DNA of 60,442 bases from Desulfatitalea alkaliphila (GTDB lineage: Bacteria > Desulfobacterota > Desulfobacteria > Desulfobacterales > Desulfosarcinaceae): positions 1 through 60,442 of the forward strand of contig NZ_JALJRB010000029.1 in the NCBI RefSeq assembly GCF_022968795.1, in the 5' to 3' direction. Both the position numbers and the translations under genes were made by a program. Below the pieces are notes generated by a model. That model saw only the letters and a program-made list of their open reading frames with translations, searched no databases and had not been told where the DNA came from. This document shows positions 8,089 to 19,892 of the stretch, one piece after another (position 1 is the first letter of the stretch; each line of letters starts with the position of its first letter).

Positions 8089-8844
8089 TCAAGCTATTTT
8101 TGTGCCCATGTCGCCGAACAGGTATTGCACCAGGGTGCAGGCGGCGATGGCGGCGGTCTCGACGCGCAGGATGCGCGGGCCCATCTGCACGGCTTCGAAG
8201 CCGTGGGCGCGGGCGGCTTCGTATTCGCCGGCTTCGAAGCCGCCTTCGGGGCCGATCATGATGAAGACGCTGTCGGGGCGCGGGCGGCGTTGCGGGTCGC
8301 TGAACAGGTGATCGCCCTGCACCTCCCAGAAGAACAGCTTGAGGGCGTAGGGTCGGGCCAGGGCCAGGGTTTCTTCGAAGGTGTGCACCGGCGCCACTTC
8401 CATGGGGCGTTGACGGCGGCATTGTTTGACGGCTTCGAGGGCGATTTTCTGCCAGCGGCGGCGGCGGTTGGCGGTGCGTTCGGCGTCCGGTTGGGGCACC
8501 GAGCGGCGGGCCATGAAGGGGATGAAGTGGTTGACGCCCAGCTCCACCACCTGGCGCACCAGCAGATCCATTTTTTTGTCCTTGAGATAGCTCTGGGCCA
8601 GGGCGATTTTCAGCGGGGATTCGGTGTCGACGGTGCGTTGTTCGGACAGCGCGATCCTTACCTGCCGGCGGTCCAGGGCGACGATGCGGGCGGCGTATTC
8701 GGTGCCTTGGCCGTCGAACACCACGATGGGGTCGCCCGGTTTGAGGCGCAGCACCGTTTGGATGTGGCGGGCGTCGGTGCCTTCGATGACCGGTTCGGAT
8801 CGGGTGGCCTGATCGGGTGGGATGTAGAAACGGTGCATGTCCAT
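8089..8844 (-). CDS. rsmE: 16S rRNA (uracil(1498)-N(3))-methyltransferase RsmE
   Basis: RsmE (251 aa) methylates U1498 of 16S rRNA using AdoMet. The N-terminal PUA-like domain starts MHRFYIP and holds DARHIQTVLRLKPGD. The SPOUT fold carries QSYLKDKKMDLLVRQVVELGV and the knot-forming signatures IGPEGGFEAGEYE and ILRVETAAIAA. All usual motifs are present and the length is normal. AAGGA precedes the ATG at 8844 by 5 nt; a second ATG two codons on is equally possible. It lies 58 bases upstream of the tRNA-Phe gene on the same strand. Confidence 0.95.
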   Translation of the reverse strand: MDMHRFYIPPDQATRSEPVIEGTDARHIQTVLRLKPGDPIVVFDGQGTEYAARIVALDRRQVRIALSEQRTVDTESPLKIALAQSYLKDKKMDLLVRQVVELGVNHFIPFMARRSVPQPDAERTANRRRRWQKIALEAVKQCRRQRPMEVAPVHTFEETLALARPYALKLFFWEVQGDHLFSDPQRRPRPDSVFIMIGPEGGFEAGEYEAARAHGFEAVQMGPRILRVETAAIAACTLVQYLFGDMGTKIA

Positions 8845-9168
8845 TTTTCCTTGAATCGCTTCGAAATGAACCCCGGCTGTCCTGAATGGGTGGGTCGGAC
8901 TGAATTCTCAATTTTATGAATATCTTAAGCACCAAACTGCTTGACAGTGCCGGACCGCTATGCTAATTTTTTTCGTTAAGTTGCGATCCGCGGCCTTTAA
9001 CTTTCGCACGCCCATGGCCGATAGTAGGGAGAGGGCGGCGGAAACCGGGTGTGCATCGGATCGCCGGCGCCATGGATCGGCTCCTGTACGGCCGCCGGGC
9101 CCACGCCAACGAAACCGTTTGTCAGTTGCGAACCGGCGTGCGGCCCATATATCAAAGCCGGGGGATAT
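8845..9168. other. Divergent intergenic region between rsmE and the acidic repeat protein
   Basis: These 324 bases separate rsmE (minus) from the gene starting at 9169 (plus). The open frames that cross it have poor amino-acid composition and no ribosome binding sites. It holds one clear plus-strand promoter candidate (8941-8969). If that promoter is used, the downstream gene has a leader of about 190 nt; no recognisable riboswitch or attenuator is seen in it. Confidence 0.55.
8941..8969 (+). promoter_or_regulatory. Sigma-70-type promoter for the acidic repeat protein gene
   Basis: A perfect -35 TTGACA (8941-8946) is followed 17 bases later by TAATTT (8964-8969); GCTAAT two bases earlier is an alternative -10. 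It is the best promoter-like sequence in the divergent region. Confidence 0.45.
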
Positions 9169-10758
9169 ATGGAAGAGAGCAAGCGAACGGAAAAGCGGGA
9201 CGACTCTGGAAAAGAGAACCCGGACCGCGTTATCGATCTGACGTCCGACATGGCGCTGCCCAGCGACAATGGCGGCCGGATCATCGACTTGACCGAGGTG
9301 CTGTACACGCCTCCGGAGGTCGAGGCGCCGTCCGCCACGCCGGCGGTCGCAGCCACCGACGAGACCGTGGCGGCCGAACCGGCGGCGGAAACTCCCCCGT
9401 TCACCATGGAGATGGATCCGGCCCTCCCGCCGGAATTCGCCATCGACACCCGTGACGATGCGGCCGATGAGACGGCCGAGCCGGTTGCTTTTTTACAAGA
9501 CCCTTTGCCCGATCCGGAACAAGGCCCGATGCCCGCGACGGGGGTTGATGAGGCCTCGCCGCCGCTTGACGCATCGCCGCTGCCGACCGTGGCAGTGGAC
9601 GATGAACCGACGGCGACCACGGAGGCCTCGCCCCCGCCGGAAGCCGCGGCCCCGGCCGAATCGCCGGAAGCACCCACCGCTGAGCAACCCCCGGAAGAGG
9701 AAATCATCGACCTCGGGGATGTCGCCCCCCCTGAGACCCATGGGGCCGCGGACGACGCGCTGCCGGATGAGGAGATCATCGAATTGACCGACATCGTTTC
9801 GCCGGAGGAGCTGGCACGCATCGCGGCGGCGGCGACTTTACCGGATGAGGAAGAGATCATCGAGTTGACCGATGTGGTGCCGCCGGAAGAGCTGGAGGGC
9901 ATCATGCAGGATCTCTCCCTGGCGGAAGAGGACGCGCCCATCCAACTGACCGACATCGTCACGCCGGAGGAGCTGGCCCGCATCGCCGAGGAGGCGGCAC
10001 AGGACCAGGAAGCGGATGAACCGGTCCTGGAGTTGACCGACATCATCGCGCCGGTTGAAGATTCGGCGGCTTTGGATACCGATGCCGGCGATCCACCCGC
10101 CATTGATTGGATGGAAGCCGACCGCGCAACGGAAATGGCGGCGGAAACGGAATTCGGCGATACGGCGGCAGCCGATGACATGGAGGGCCCTGTTGCGGAC
10201 GCACCCGAGGCGGCTTCGACGGTGGAAGCAGAACCGGCCGCCATGACGCCGGAGCCGGTGCAGCCCGGTGACTGGATCGGCGCCGAAATGGACGAAACGC
10301 CCGCGGCGATTGAAGAAGATCCCACCGAAGTGACCGACGAAGCCCCGGCGCTGGACCTGGGGCAGCTACAACCGGGCGACTGGTTGGACGATGACCCCGA
10401 GGCGGATGAGGAGCGCGTGATTCGTCTGGACACGGTGTTGGAACGCATGCGGCGGCACGAACAGCGTCTGTCCGACGACATCACCCAGGGGATCGAAACG
10501 GAACTGCAACGCCAGGGCTGGGCGGGCGACGAAGCCGGTGCGGAGGCCGAAACCGCTGCGGATGAGCGTGCAACGGCGGCCCAAGCGCCCACCGAGATCA
10601 ACGCTGCGGCTTTGGAAAGGGCCATCGAGCGGGTGATCCGCACCCAGTATGCCCAAACCATCGAAAAAACCATCGCCACCGTGGTGGAGCAGGTGGTTAC
10701 CCGCGAGATGGGGCGTATCCGGCAGGAGTTGCTGGAAGAGGAGGGGCCGCAAGAGTAG
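9169..10758 (+). CDS. Acidic repeat-rich protein with a C-terminal helical segment
   Basis: This 529-aa protein is extremely acidic and rich in Ala, Pro, Glu and Asp, so most of it is probably disordered. A short motif recurs at least seven times in the N-terminal 300 residues: RVIDLT, RIIDLTEV, EEIIDLGDV, EEIIELTDIVSPEEL, EEIIELTDVVPPEEL, PIQLTDIVTPEEL and VLELTDII. The last third has LQPGDW repeats, then a predicted coiled or helical end (ERAIERVIRTQYAQTIEKTI and following). The ATG at 9169 is chosen because a purine-rich GGGGGAT precedes it. No enzyme motif is seen. The layout (acidic linker plus C-terminal amphipathic helices) resembles polar scaffold proteins such as PopZ, but that is only an analogy. 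A clear terminator follows. Confidence 0.75.
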   Translation: MEESKRTEKRDDSGKENPDRVIDLTSDMALPSDNGGRIIDLTEVLYTPPEVEAPSATPAVAATDETVAAEPAAETPPFTMEMDPALPPEFAIDTRDDAADETAEPVAFLQDPLPDPEQGPMPATGVDEASPPLDASPLPTVAVDDEPTATTEASPPPEAAAPAESPEAPTAEQPPEEEIIDLGDVAPPETHGAADDALPDEEIIELTDIVSPEELARIAAAATLPDEEEIIELTDVVPPEELEGIMQDLSLAEEDAPIQLTDIVTPEELARIAEEAAQDQEADEPVLELTDIIAPVEDSAALDTDAGDPPAIDWMEADRATEMAAETEFGDTAAADDMEGPVADAPEAASTVEAEPAAMTPEPVQPGDWIGAEMDETPAAIEEDPTEVTDEAPALDLGQLQPGDWLDDDPEADEERVIRLDTVLERMRRHEQRLSDDITQGIETELQRQGWAGDEAGAEAETAADERATAAQAPTEINAAALERAIERVIRTQYAQTIEKTIATVVEQVVTREMGRIRQELLEEEGPQE

Positions 10759-10788
10759 GGGGCACACAAAAGAGGCTTGATTTTTCAT

Positions 10789-10816
10789 GGGGATTATTGG
10801 TTATAATCCCCTTTTT
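10789..10816 (+). terminator. Rho-independent terminator after the acidic repeat protein gene
   Basis: A perfect 9-bp stem, GGGGATTAT (10789-10797) with ATAATCCCC (10803-10811), encloses a 5-nt loop and is followed by TTTTT. It lies 30 bases after the stop at 10758 and separates that gene from valS. Confidence 0.9.
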
Positions 10817-10890
10817 CTATTTTCAACCCTCCCCGGGTCGGCGGAAAGCGCGCGGACCGACGGGGCCGAGTGGCGCATGGAGCGGGTCTT

Positions 10891-13557
10891 ATGAGCAGCA
10901 AGGTATTGGACAAGGGGTACGAACCCCGGCAAGTGGAGCGGCACTGGTACGCGTTCTGGGAACGGGAAGGCCATTTCGCGGCCGCGGACAGCGATGGGCG
11001 ACCGGCTTTTTCCATTGTGATTCCGCCTCCCAATGTCACCGGCGTGTTGCACATGGGGCATGCCCTGAACAACACCTTGCAGGACATTCTGTGCCGTTAC
11101 CACCGTTTGAAAGGGCACAATGTGCTCTGGATGCCGGGCACGGACCATGCGGGCATCGCCACCCAGAATGTGGTGGAGCGGCAGTTGGCCGCGGAGGGCC
11201 GCGACCGCCACTCCCTGGGGCGTGAGAAATTCATCGAGGCGGTGTGGCAATGGCGGGAAAAGTCGGGCAGCGCCATCATCAACCAGCTCAAGCGGCTGGG
11301 CGCCTCCTGCGACTGGCAGCGGGAGCGCTTCACCATGGACGAGGGGCTGTCCCTGGCCGTGCGCACCGTTTTCGTCCAGTTGTACGAGCAGGGGCTGATC
11401 TACCGCGGCCTTTACATCACCAACTGGTGTCCCCGCTGCCGCACGGCCCTTTCCGATTTGGAAGTGGAGCACGAGGAGCTGGACGGTCATCTCTACCGGA
11501 TCCGTTATCCCTTCGCCCGGGGCGAAGGCGGGCTGGTGGTGGCCACCACGCGCCCCGAGACCATGCTGGGGGACACCGCCGTGGCGGTGCACCCCGAGGA
11601 CGAGCGCTATGCCGACCTGCCGGCCGACAGCGTCATCCTGCCCCTTGTGGAGACCGAAATCCCCATCATCCGCGACACCTATGTGGATCGCGCCTTCGGC
11701 ACCGGCGCCCTGAAGGTGACCCCGGCCCACGATCCCAATGACTTCGAACTCGGCCGGCGCCACGACCTGCCCAGCAACAAGGTGATCGCCGACGACGGCA
11801 CCATGACCCCCGCGGCGGGCCGTTTCCAGGGCATGGACCGTTTCGCCTGCCGCGAAGCGGTGGTGGCTGCCCTGCGGGAAAGGGGGCTGCTGCTGGGCAT
11901 GGAACCCCACAAGCACGGCGTGGGCCACTGCTACCGCTGCAAAAGCGTGGTGGAGCCCAACCTTTCGCGCCAGTGGTTCGTCAAGGTCAAGCCCCTGGCC
12001 GAACCGGCCATCCGGGCGGTGGAAAACGGCGACACGCGCATCATTCCCGAAAGCTGGGCCAAGACCTATTTCGATTGGATGTACAACATCAAGGATTGGT
12101 GCATTTCGCGCCAGATCTGGTGGGGCCACCAGATCCCGGCCTGGACCTGCGGCGCCTGCGCGCAATTGACCGTGGCCATGGAGACCCCGGCGCGTTGCCC
12201 GGCCTGCGGCGGCAGCGATCTGACCCAGGAGACCGATGTGCTGGACACCTGGTTCAGTTCGGCCCTGTGGCCCTTCTCAACAATGGGATGGCCCGAACAA
12301 ACGCTGCTGCTCAAGACCTTCTACCCCACTTCGGTGCTGGTGACCGGCTTCGACATCCTCTTTTTCTGGGTGGCCCGCATGATGATGATGGGCTTGCACT
12401 TCATGGGCGAGGTGCCGTTCCGCGACGTTTACGTGCATGCCCTGGTGCGGGACGAAGAGGGCAAGAAGATGAGCAAATCCAAGGGCAACGTGATCGACCC
12501 TCTGGATGTGATCGACACCTACGGCACCGATGCCTTCCGCTACACCCTGGCCGCCTTCGCCGCCCAGGGGCGGGACGTGCGTTTGTCGGAAAAGCGGGTG
12601 GAGGGGTACCGCCACTTCATCAACAAGCTGTGGAACGCCGCCCGCTTCGCCTTGATGCACCTGGAGCGCGGCTACGATGCCGGCGACCCGGCGGCGGCGC
12701 CGGCCTTGCCGGATCGCTGGATCCTGGCGCGCCTGCGCCGCACCGTGGCACAGGTGGCCGAGGCCCTGGACACCTACAAGTTCAACGAGGCGGCCGGAGC
12801 GGCCTACCAATTCGTGTGGCACGAGTTCTGTGACTGGTACCTGGAGGCCGCCAAACCCGCCCTTTACGGCGAGGATGCGCCGGAGGCCCGGGAAGCCTCC
12901 CGCCGGGTGCTCTGGCACGTGTTGCGCGACACCCTGGTGTTGCTGCACCCCTTCGCCCCCTTCGTGACCGAGGAGATCTGGGACAAGCTGCCGGGTACCA
13001 GCGGCTCGATCATGCAGGCCGCCTTTCCCGCCGCGGCGGACGCCGGCGACGACACCCCCACCGAAGCCGAAACCCAAATGGCCCTGGTCATGTCGTTGGT
13101 GACCGCCATCCGCAACGTTCGCGGTGAAATGAACATCGCGCCGGCCGCCCAACTGCACGTCACGGTGCAAAGCGCCGACGAGGCCGTGCGCGCCGTGGTG
13201 GCACAGCGCCGGGCCATCGTGATCAACCTGGCGCGCCTGGCCGATGTGACGGTGGGCGCACCGGGTGAGCGTTCGGCCACGGCGGCCACGGCCATCGTCG
13301 GTGACTGCGAACTGCTGGTGGAGCTCAAGGGGGTCATCGATTTCGCCCAGGAGGCCCAGCGTTTGGAAAAGGAACTGGGCAAATTGAACAAGGACCTGAG
13401 CGCCATCAATAAAAAGCTGAACAACGACAGCTTCCTGGAGAAGGCCCCGCCGGCGGTGGTGGCCGAAGTCAAGGAGAAACAGGCGCTGCTGTCCGAAAAG
13501 CAGGACAAATTGAACGCCACCCTGGCGCGGGTGACGGCGTTTCAGAGGCAAGGCTGA
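10891..13557 (+). CDS. valS: Valine--tRNA ligase
   Basis: ValS (888 aa) charges tRNA-Val. Class I signatures are intact: the HIGH-type motif HMGH at residues 54-57 in [18 protein letters not shown], and KMSKS at 526-530. The editing (CP1) domain with zinc-ribbon-like cysteine pairs lies between them, then the anticodon-binding domain and a C-terminal coiled coil ([20 protein letters not shown]) typical of bacterial ValS. The ATG at 10891 is preferred over one at 10870 because GGAGCGGG sits at the right distance and the family begins with the [10 protein letters not shown] region. nadC follows 43 bases later. Confidence 0.97.
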   Translation: MSSKVLDKGYEPRQVERHWYAFWEREGHFAAADSDGRPAFSIVIPPPNVTGVLHMGHALNNTLQDILCRYHRLKGHNVLWMPGTDHAGIATQNVVERQLAAEGRDRHSLGREKFIEAVWQWREKSGSAIINQLKRLGASCDWQRERFTMDEGLSLAVRTVFVQLYEQGLIYRGLYITNWCPRCRTALSDLEVEHEELDGHLYRIRYPFARGEGGLVVATTRPETMLGDTAVAVHPEDERYADLPADSVILPLVETEIPIIRDTYVDRAFGTGALKVTPAHDPNDFELGRRHDLPSNKVIADDGTMTPAAGRFQGMDRFACREAVVAALRERGLLLGMEPHKHGVGHCYRCKSVVEPNLSRQWFVKVKPLAEPAIRAVENGDTRIIPESWAKTYFDWMYNIKDWCISRQIWWGHQIPAWTCGACAQLTVAMETPARCPACGGSDLTQETDVLDTWFSSALWPFSTMGWPEQTLLLKTFYPTSVLVTGFDILFFWVARMMMMGLHFMGEVPFRDVYVHALVRDEEGKKMSKSKGNVIDPLDVIDTYGTDAFRYTLAAFAAQGRDVRLSEKRVEGYRHFINKLWNAARFALMHLERGYDAGDPAAAPALPDRWILARLRRTVAQVAEALDTYKFNEAAGAAYQFVWHEFCDWYLEAAKPALYGEDAPEAREASRRVLWHVLRDTLVLLHPFAPFVTEEIWDKLPGTSGSIMQAAFPAAADAGDDTPTEAETQMALVMSLVTAIRNVRGEMNIAPAAQLHVTVQSADEAVRAVVAQRRAIVINLARLADVTVGAPGERSATAATAIVGDCELLVELKGVIDFAQEAQRLEKELGKLNKDLSAINKKLNNDSFLEKAPPAVVAEVKEKQALLSEKQDKLNATLARVTAFQRQG

Positions 13558-13600
13558 GCGCGGTCCGGCAAGGAAACAACGGGGCATGGGAGGTGTGGGC

Positions 13601-14443
<843 letters not shown>

Positions 14444-14542
14444 CAGTGCTGCATTGAACGCGATGGCATTGCGCACGCTGCCACGGTTGGTAATGCGTGC
14501 CCTCGACCCTGATTATTTTCAGCCCTTTGTGGCGCAGACGAT

Positions 14543-15517
14543 ATGATTCCCATTCGCGACACCACCCCGTCCCGCAATGTCCCGGTGGTCAACAACGTGT
14601 TGATCGGGATCAATGTGGTGGTGTTTTTGGTGCAGACGATGATGCCCGAACCGGTGATCGAGCGCTTCATCTTCACCTTCGGCCTGGTGCCGGCGCGCTA
14701 CACCCTGGATCGTCTGGCCGAACACTTCTCCTTGGGCCAACAGATCTTCTCCTGGTTCTCCTTCATGTTTCTGCACGGGGGGTTTCTGCACATCCTCGGC
14801 AACATGTGGTCCCTGTATATCTTCGGCGACAATGTGGAGGACCGCCTGGGGCCGTTGCGCTACCTGATCTTCTACCTGCTGTGCGGCCTCGCTTCGGGGG
14901 TTTCCCACTTCGCCCTCAATGCCGGCTCCGCCGTGCCCGTCATCGGCGCCAGCGGCGCAATCGCCGGCGTGATGGGGGCCTATTTTCTGCTGCACCCCCA
15001 CTCCCGCATCCTGACCTTGATTCCGATTCTCTTCTTTCCACTGTTTGTGGAGATTCCAGCCTATTTCTTTCTGGGCATCTGGTTTCTGCTGCAATTTCTC
15101 AACGCGGCGGCCGCCGGTGCTGGTGCGGCCGGCGGTGTGGCCTGGTGGGCGCACATCGGCGGTTTTCTCTTCGGCATGCTGTTCCTCAAGCTGTTCGACG
15201 CCCTGCCCCATGCCGGTGTAACCCGTCGGATGCGCCCGCTGACCGCCCGCAAGCACAGCCATCGGCTACAGGTGGCGCGGCCCGATCGCTCGGAGCGCGC
15301 CGCCGACATCCATGCCACCATCGCCATCTCGCCTTACGAGGCCCTGGTGGGCACCCGCAAACTGGTCACCATCCCCACGGGGCTGCAGCGGCGCATCTTC
15401 CGGGTCAACGTGCCGCCGGGCATGGAGCAAGGCAAGGTGCTGCGCCTCAAAGGCCAGGGCAAGGTGGGCGCCGACGGCACCCGGGGCGACGTGCTGCTCA
15501 AGATCGTTATCCAATAG
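14543..15517 (+). CDS. Rhomboid-family intramembrane serine protease with a C-terminal DnaJ substrate-binding-like domain
   Basis: Residues 1-220 form a rhomboid core: FMFLHGGFLHILGNMWSLYIFG, the catalytic GASGA with Ser137, and the catalytic His204 in WWAHIGGFLFG, with about six membrane segments. After a basic linker, residues about 255-324 (IAISPYEALVGTRKLVTIPT ... PPGMEQGKVLRLKGQGKVG ... GDVLLKIVIQ) match the beta-rich substrate-binding region of DnaJ/Hsp40, without a J domain or zinc finger. The fusion suggests membrane proteolysis coupled to binding of extended polypeptide substrates; this is inference. The ribosome binding site is weak. Confidence 0.85.
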   Translation: MIPIRDTTPSRNVPVVNNVLIGINVVVFLVQTMMPEPVIERFIFTFGLVPARYTLDRLAEHFSLGQQIFSWFSFMFLHGGFLHILGNMWSLYIFGDNVEDRLGPLRYLIFYLLCGLASGVSHFALNAGSAVPVIGASGAIAGVMGAYFLLHPHSRILTLIPILFFPLFVEIPAYFFLGIWFLLQFLNAAAAGAGAAGGVAWWAHIGGFLFGMLFLKLFDALPHAGVTRRMRPLTARKHSHRLQVARPDRSERAADIHATIAISPYEALVGTRKLVTIPTGLQRRIFRVNVPPGMEQGKVLRLKGQGKVGADGTRGDVLLKIVIQ

Positions 15518-15534
15518 CGTAAAGGATGCCCCTC

Positions 15535-16695
15535 ATGTCCATTTCTTTTGCCCCGATGTTCTCCCCTATCCGTTCCAAGCGTCCTGCTTGCATGCGCGGG
15601 CGGCGCCGCTGGCCCTTGCCGATCCTCATGATGGCGTTCGTGCTTCTGGTTGTGGGCTTGCCTCCCGCGCTGTGGGCCGCCCCACCGGCCGTGGTGGTCA
15701 TGTCCGTGGAAGAGGCGGCGGTCAACCCGCCGGCCGAGTATGTCGGACGCACGGAAGCGATCCAGGCGGTGGACCTGCGGGCCCGGGTGGAAGGGTTCCT
15801 GGAACAGGTGGCCTTTCGGGAAGGTGCCGATGTCCAGACCGGCGACCTGCTGTTCGTCATCGAGCCGGCACCTTACCGTGCCGGGCTACGGGAGGCGGAA
15901 GCCCGGGTGGCGGAAGCCGAGGCGAACCATGTGATGGCGCAACAACGCCTTGGTCGACTCCAGGCGGTGCGCACCGGGGGGGTGTCCGCCACCGACCTGG
16001 AGACCGCCACCAGCAATGAGCGCCAGGCGAATGCGCGACGCCAGGAGGCCGAGGCCGCTCTGGAAACGGCCCGTTTGAACCTGGCATACACCACCGTTCG
16101 CGCTCCCATCAGCGGGCGCATCGGCCGCGCCGCTTACACCCGGGGAAACCTGGTGGGACCGGCATCCAACGCGCTTGCCCGCATTGTCCAGATCGATCCC
16201 ATCCGGGTGGTCTACGCGGTGAACGAATCCGATCTGCAGTCCCTGCGCCCGGACGGCGCCCACAGAGGTTGGGTCTCCCGTTTGCGCTTGCCCGACAACA
16301 CCGAATATCCACTGGCCGGCCGTTTCGATTTCATCGACAACCAGGTGGACCCCGACACCGGCACCATCGCCGTGCGGGCGGTGTTCGACAATCCCCAAGG
16401 GCTGCTGCTGCCCGGACAATTTGTCACGGTTCAAAATCGCCGGCCGACACCGGCGCATTTGCCGGTGGTCCCCCAGTCGGCGGTCCAGGCCGATCGCGAA
16501 GGCCGTTATGTGTTCGTGGTCGATGAGCGGAACCGGGCGCAACTGCGCCGCATTACCATCCGGACCGCCATGGGCACCCAATGGGTCGTGGAAAACGGCC
16601 TGACCGCAGGCGAAACCATCGTGGTCCAGGGCGTTCAGAAGGTGACCCCGGGCATGGAAGTGACGCCCAGTCGTGCTGCTTCCGCCAAGGAGTAA
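15535..16695 (+). CDS. RND efflux system periplasmic adaptor (membrane fusion protein)
   Basis: This 386-aa adaptor would bridge the inner-membrane RND pump encoded next and an outer-membrane channel. It starts with a signal peptide (hydrophobic stretch LPILMMAFVLLVVGLPPALWA with likely cleavage after AlaTrpAla-type residues), followed by the split lipoyl/barrel-sandwich halves (RARVEGFLEQVAFREGADVQ and NLAYTTVRAPISGRIGRAAY) around a coiled-coil hairpin, then beta-barrel and membrane-proximal domains. AAAGGA lies 8 nt before the ATG at 15535, making the ATG at 15526 unlikely. It resembles MexE/AcrA-type adaptors. Three bases separate it from the pump gene. Confidence 0.93.
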   Translation: MSISFAPMFSPIRSKRPACMRGRRRWPLPILMMAFVLLVVGLPPALWAAPPAVVVMSVEEAAVNPPAEYVGRTEAIQAVDLRARVEGFLEQVAFREGADVQTGDLLFVIEPAPYRAGLREAEARVAEAEANHVMAQQRLGRLQAVRTGGVSATDLETATSNERQANARRQEAEAALETARLNLAYTTVRAPISGRIGRAAYTRGNLVGPASNALARIVQIDPIRVVYAVNESDLQSLRPDGAHRGWVSRLRLPDNTEYPLAGRFDFIDNQVDPDTGTIAVRAVFDNPQGLLLPGQFVTVQNRRPTPAHLPVVPQSAVQADREGRYVFVVDERNRAQLRRITIRTAMGTQWVVENGLTAGETIVVQGVQKVTPGMEVTPSRAASAKE

Positions 16696-16698
16696 CCC

Positions 16699-19600
16699 AT
16701 GATCTCCAATATCTTCATCGAGCGGCCGCGGCTGGCCCTGGTTGTCTCCATCATCCTCACCCTGGCCGGCGTCCTCGCCCTGCTCAATATTCCCATCGCC
16801 CAGTTTCCGCCCATCACGCCGCCGGAGATCCGCGTGACCGCGGTCTACCCCGGCGCCGGCGCCGAAGTGGTGGCCGCCACCGTGGCCGCACCCATTGAGG
16901 CCGAAGTAAACGGTGTGGATGACATGCTCTACATGTCCTCCACCAGCGCCAACAACGGCAGCTACTCCTTGAGCATCACTTTCGCCGTGGGCACCGACCC
17001 CAACATCGCCCAAGTCAACGTCCAGAACCGTGTGCAGCAGGCGGCACCCAAACTGCCCAGCGAGGTGACCGACCAGGGCGTCTCGGTGCGCAAGCGCTCC
17101 TCGGACATCCTGGCATTGATGAGCTTCTACTCCCCCGGAGGCACCCGGGATGCCCTTTATTTGAGCAACTTTGCCGGCATCAACGTCAAAGACGCCCTCA
17201 CGCGGCTGACGGGGGTCAGCGAGGCCTTCATTTTCGGCGCACAAGATTACAGCATGCGGGTCTGGATGGACCCCGAACGGCTCACCGCACTCCGGATGAC
17301 CGACGAAGACGTCATCGCCGCCATCCGCCGCCAGAACATCCAGGCCGCCGCCGGCGCCGTGGGTGCCGCCCCCACCGGAGACAGCCAGCAGGTGCAATAC
17401 ACTCTGCAGGCCCGGGGCCGCCTGGAAACACCCGCGGATTTCGAAAACATTGTCTTGCGCAGCGGCGACAGCGGCGGCCTGGTCCGCCTGCGGGACGTGG
17501 CCCGGGTGGAATTGGGCGCCTCGTCATATTCGGCCCGTTCCACCCTCAACGGCGCACCGGCGGTGAACATGGCGGTTTACCAGAGCGTGGGCACCAATGC
17601 CCTGGAAGCGATGGAAGCCATACGGGCGGAAATGCAACGACTGGCGGAGCGCTTCCCCGAAGATGTGGAATATCGCCTGGTGTACGACACAACCGAGTAT
17701 GTGCGCTCGGTCATCCGGGAGATCATCATCACCCTGTTGATCACCTTCTGCCTGGTGGTGGGCGTCACCTTTCTGTTTTTACAGGATTGGCGGGCCACCC
17801 TGATCCCCTCCCTGACCATCCCGGTATCGCTGATCGGCACCTTTGCTGTTCTTCTGGCCATGGGGTTCAGCGCCAACACCCTGACCCTTTTCGCCCTCAT
17901 CCTGGCCATCGGGCTGGTGGTGGACGATGCCATCGTGGTGGTGGAAAATGTGCAGCGGGTGATGGTGGAAGAGCAACTCAGCCCCAAAGCGGCCTCTGTA
18001 AAGGCCATGGGACAGGTCACCGGACCGATCATCGCCACCACCCTGGTGATGATGGCGGTCTTCGTGCCGGTGGGATTCCTGCCCGGCATCACCGGGCAGC
18101 TCTACAAGCAATTCGCCGTCACCATCACCACGGCGGTGCTCTTCTCGGCCTTCAACGCTTTGACACTGAGCCCGGCCTTGTGCGCCATTTTGCTGCGTCC
18201 CCCCCAGGAAATTCGCCGGGGGCCGCTGGCCATCTTCTTCCGCGGCATTGTCATTTCCCGCCGTTGGTATGTGAATATCGCCGGCGTTTTGGTCCGGCGA
18301 CTGGCGCTGGCCCTGGTACTGGTGATAACGGTGATTGCCGCCGCAGCGTTAATGTGGAACAGCCTCTCGCGCAGTTTTCTGCCCAGCGAAGACCAGGGGT
18401 CCTTCTATCTCAATATCCAGTTGCCCGAATCGGCGGCCTTGCACCGCACGCAACAGGTGATGGCCCGGGTATCCGCCATTCTGAACGAAACCCCCGGAGT
18501 GGCCGATGTGATCACGGTAAGCGGTTTCAGCATCATCAGCGGCGCCAGCGAAAATGTGGGGTTCGGCCTGGTGGTGCTCGATCCCTGGCGTCGCCGCGAG
18601 ACTGCCGAACTGCAAATCCAGAACATGATCAACAGGGTGCGGGAGGAGCTGGCCGCCCTGCCCGAAGCCATTATTCTCGCCTTCAACCCACCGGCGATCC
18701 GTGGTCTGGGCAGTACCGGCGGATTCGATATGCGGCTCCAGGCGCTCGGCAGTCAGACACCCCAAGAACTGGCGGCGGCCACCCGCGCCCTTGTGGTGGC
18801 CGCGAACCAGGACCCGGCCCTGCGGGCGGTATTCTCCACTTACTCCGCCGATGTGCCCCAGTTGTTTCTGGACCTGGACCGCACCAAAGCCGAAACCTTG
18901 AAGGTGCCGGTCAGCAGCGTCTTTTCCACCCTGCAGTCCCATTTGGGGTCGCGCTTCGTCAACGACTTCAACCTGTTCAGCCGGGTTTACCAGGTCAAGG
19001 TGCAGGCGGATGACCCGTTCCGCAACTCGGCGGCGGATATCGGCCGGCTTCACGTGCGCAGTACCGATGGCCACATGGTCCCCATCAGCAGCCTGGCCAC
19101 CATCTCAACCGTGCTCGCCCCGCAGATCGTGACGCGCTACAATCAGTTCACCAGCGCCCAGATCAATGGCGAGGCGGCCATGCGCGTCAGCTCGAACGAT
19201 GCCATGGCGGCCATGGCCGAAGTGGCCGCCCGCACCTTGCCCGAAGGCTATGCCTACCAGTGGTCGAGCCTCTCCTTCCAGGAGCAGCAAACCGGCGGAC
19301 AGGGCCCGCTTCTGCTGGGTTTGGCGTTGATTTTCGGATATCTTTTCCTGGTGGGCAAATATGAAAGCTGGACCACTCCCCTGGCAGTGATCGTTTCCAT
19401 CTCGGTGGCCACCCTGGGGGCGCTGGTGGGCATATGGGTGGCGGGCCTCGATCTGAGCATTTACGCCCAGATCGGGATGGTCCTGCTGGTGGCCCTGGCC
19501 AGCAAGAACGCCATCCTCATCGTGGAATTCGCCAAAACCGAGCGCGAGGCGGGCCACTCGATCGCCGACGCGGCCCTCAATGGTGCCCGTATCCGCTACC

Positions 19601-19833
19601 GGGCGGTGTTGATGACCGCCTTTTCCTTTATCATGGGGGTGCTGCCCATGGTGCTGGCCACCGGTGCCGGCGCCAACAGCAGACGGGCCATCGGCACCAC
19701 GGTTTTTTCCGGCATGCTGGCGGCCACGCTGCTGGGCATCTTCCTGATCCCGGCGCTGTTTGCCATTTTCCAAAGCGTGCGTGAACGGATCCACGCCCAC
19801 CGGAACCGAGCCCGGTATCATGCCGCGCCCTGA
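16699..19833 (+). CDS. RND-family efflux pump, inner-membrane permease (HAE1/AcrB type)
   Basis: The 1044-aa protein has the two-fold RND layout: a membrane helix at the N terminus ([18 protein letters not shown]), a large periplasmic loop, a six-helix bundle, and a repeat. The proton-relay aspartates are present in [19 protein letters not shown] (TM4), and the matching lysine-bearing helix [10 protein letters not shown] (TM10) is intact. The start of TM1 with the FIERPRLA pattern is the family signature. The protein drives proton-coupled export of drugs, dyes, bile acids or lipophilic metabolites; the substrate cannot be read from sequence. It is complete and lies between its adaptor and channel genes. 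Confidence 0.96.
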   Translation: MISNIFIERPRLALVVSIILTLAGVLALLNIPIAQFPPITPPEIRVTAVYPGAGAEVVAATVAAPIEAEVNGVDDMLYMSSTSANNGSYSLSITFAVGTDPNIAQVNVQNRVQQAAPKLPSEVTDQGVSVRKRSSDILALMSFYSPGGTRDALYLSNFAGINVKDALTRLTGVSEAFIFGAQDYSMRVWMDPERLTALRMTDEDVIAAIRRQNIQAAAGAVGAAPTGDSQQVQYTLQARGRLETPADFENIVLRSGDSGGLVRLRDVARVELGASSYSARSTLNGAPAVNMAVYQSVGTNALEAMEAIRAEMQRLAERFPEDVEYRLVYDTTEYVRSVIREIIITLLITFCLVVGVTFLFLQDWRATLIPSLTIPVSLIGTFAVLLAMGFSANTLTLFALILAIGLVVDDAIVVVENVQRVMVEEQLSPKAASVKAMGQVTGPIIATTLVMMAVFVPVGFLPGITGQLYKQFAVTITTAVLFSAFNALTLSPALCAILLRPPQEIRRGPLAIFFRGIVISRRWYVNIAGVLVRRLALALVLVITVIAAAALMWNSLSRSFLPSEDQGSFYLNIQLPESAALHRTQQVMARVSAILNETPGVADVITVSGFSIISGASENVGFGLVVLDPWRRRETAELQIQNMINRVREELAALPEAIILAFNPPAIRGLGSTGGFDMRLQALGSQTPQELAAATRALVVAANQDPALRAVFSTYSADVPQLFLDLDRTKAETLKVPVSSVFSTLQSHLGSRFVNDFNLFSRVYQVKVQADDPFRNSAADIGRLHVRSTDGHMVPISSLATISTVLAPQIVTRYNQFTSAQINGEAAMRVSSNDAMAAMAEVAARTLPEGYAYQWSSLSFQEQQTGGQGPLLLGLALIFGYLFLVGKYESWTTPLAVIVSISVATLGALVGIWVAGLDLSIYAQIGMVLLVALASKNAILIVEFAKTEREAGHSIADAALNGARIRYRAVLMTAFSFIMGVLPMVLATGAGANSRRAIGTTVFSGMLAATLLGIFLIPALFAIFQSVRERIHAHRNRARYHAAP

Positions 19834-19892
19834 TGTAGACTTTTCATTCGCTTGTCCCGTCATTGCGTGTTTGAAACGAAGAGGATTCCCCG

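Noticed and set aside
8066-8935. 289-codon frame overlapping rsmE
   Set aside because: Arg/Pro-rich shadow of rsmE in another frame.
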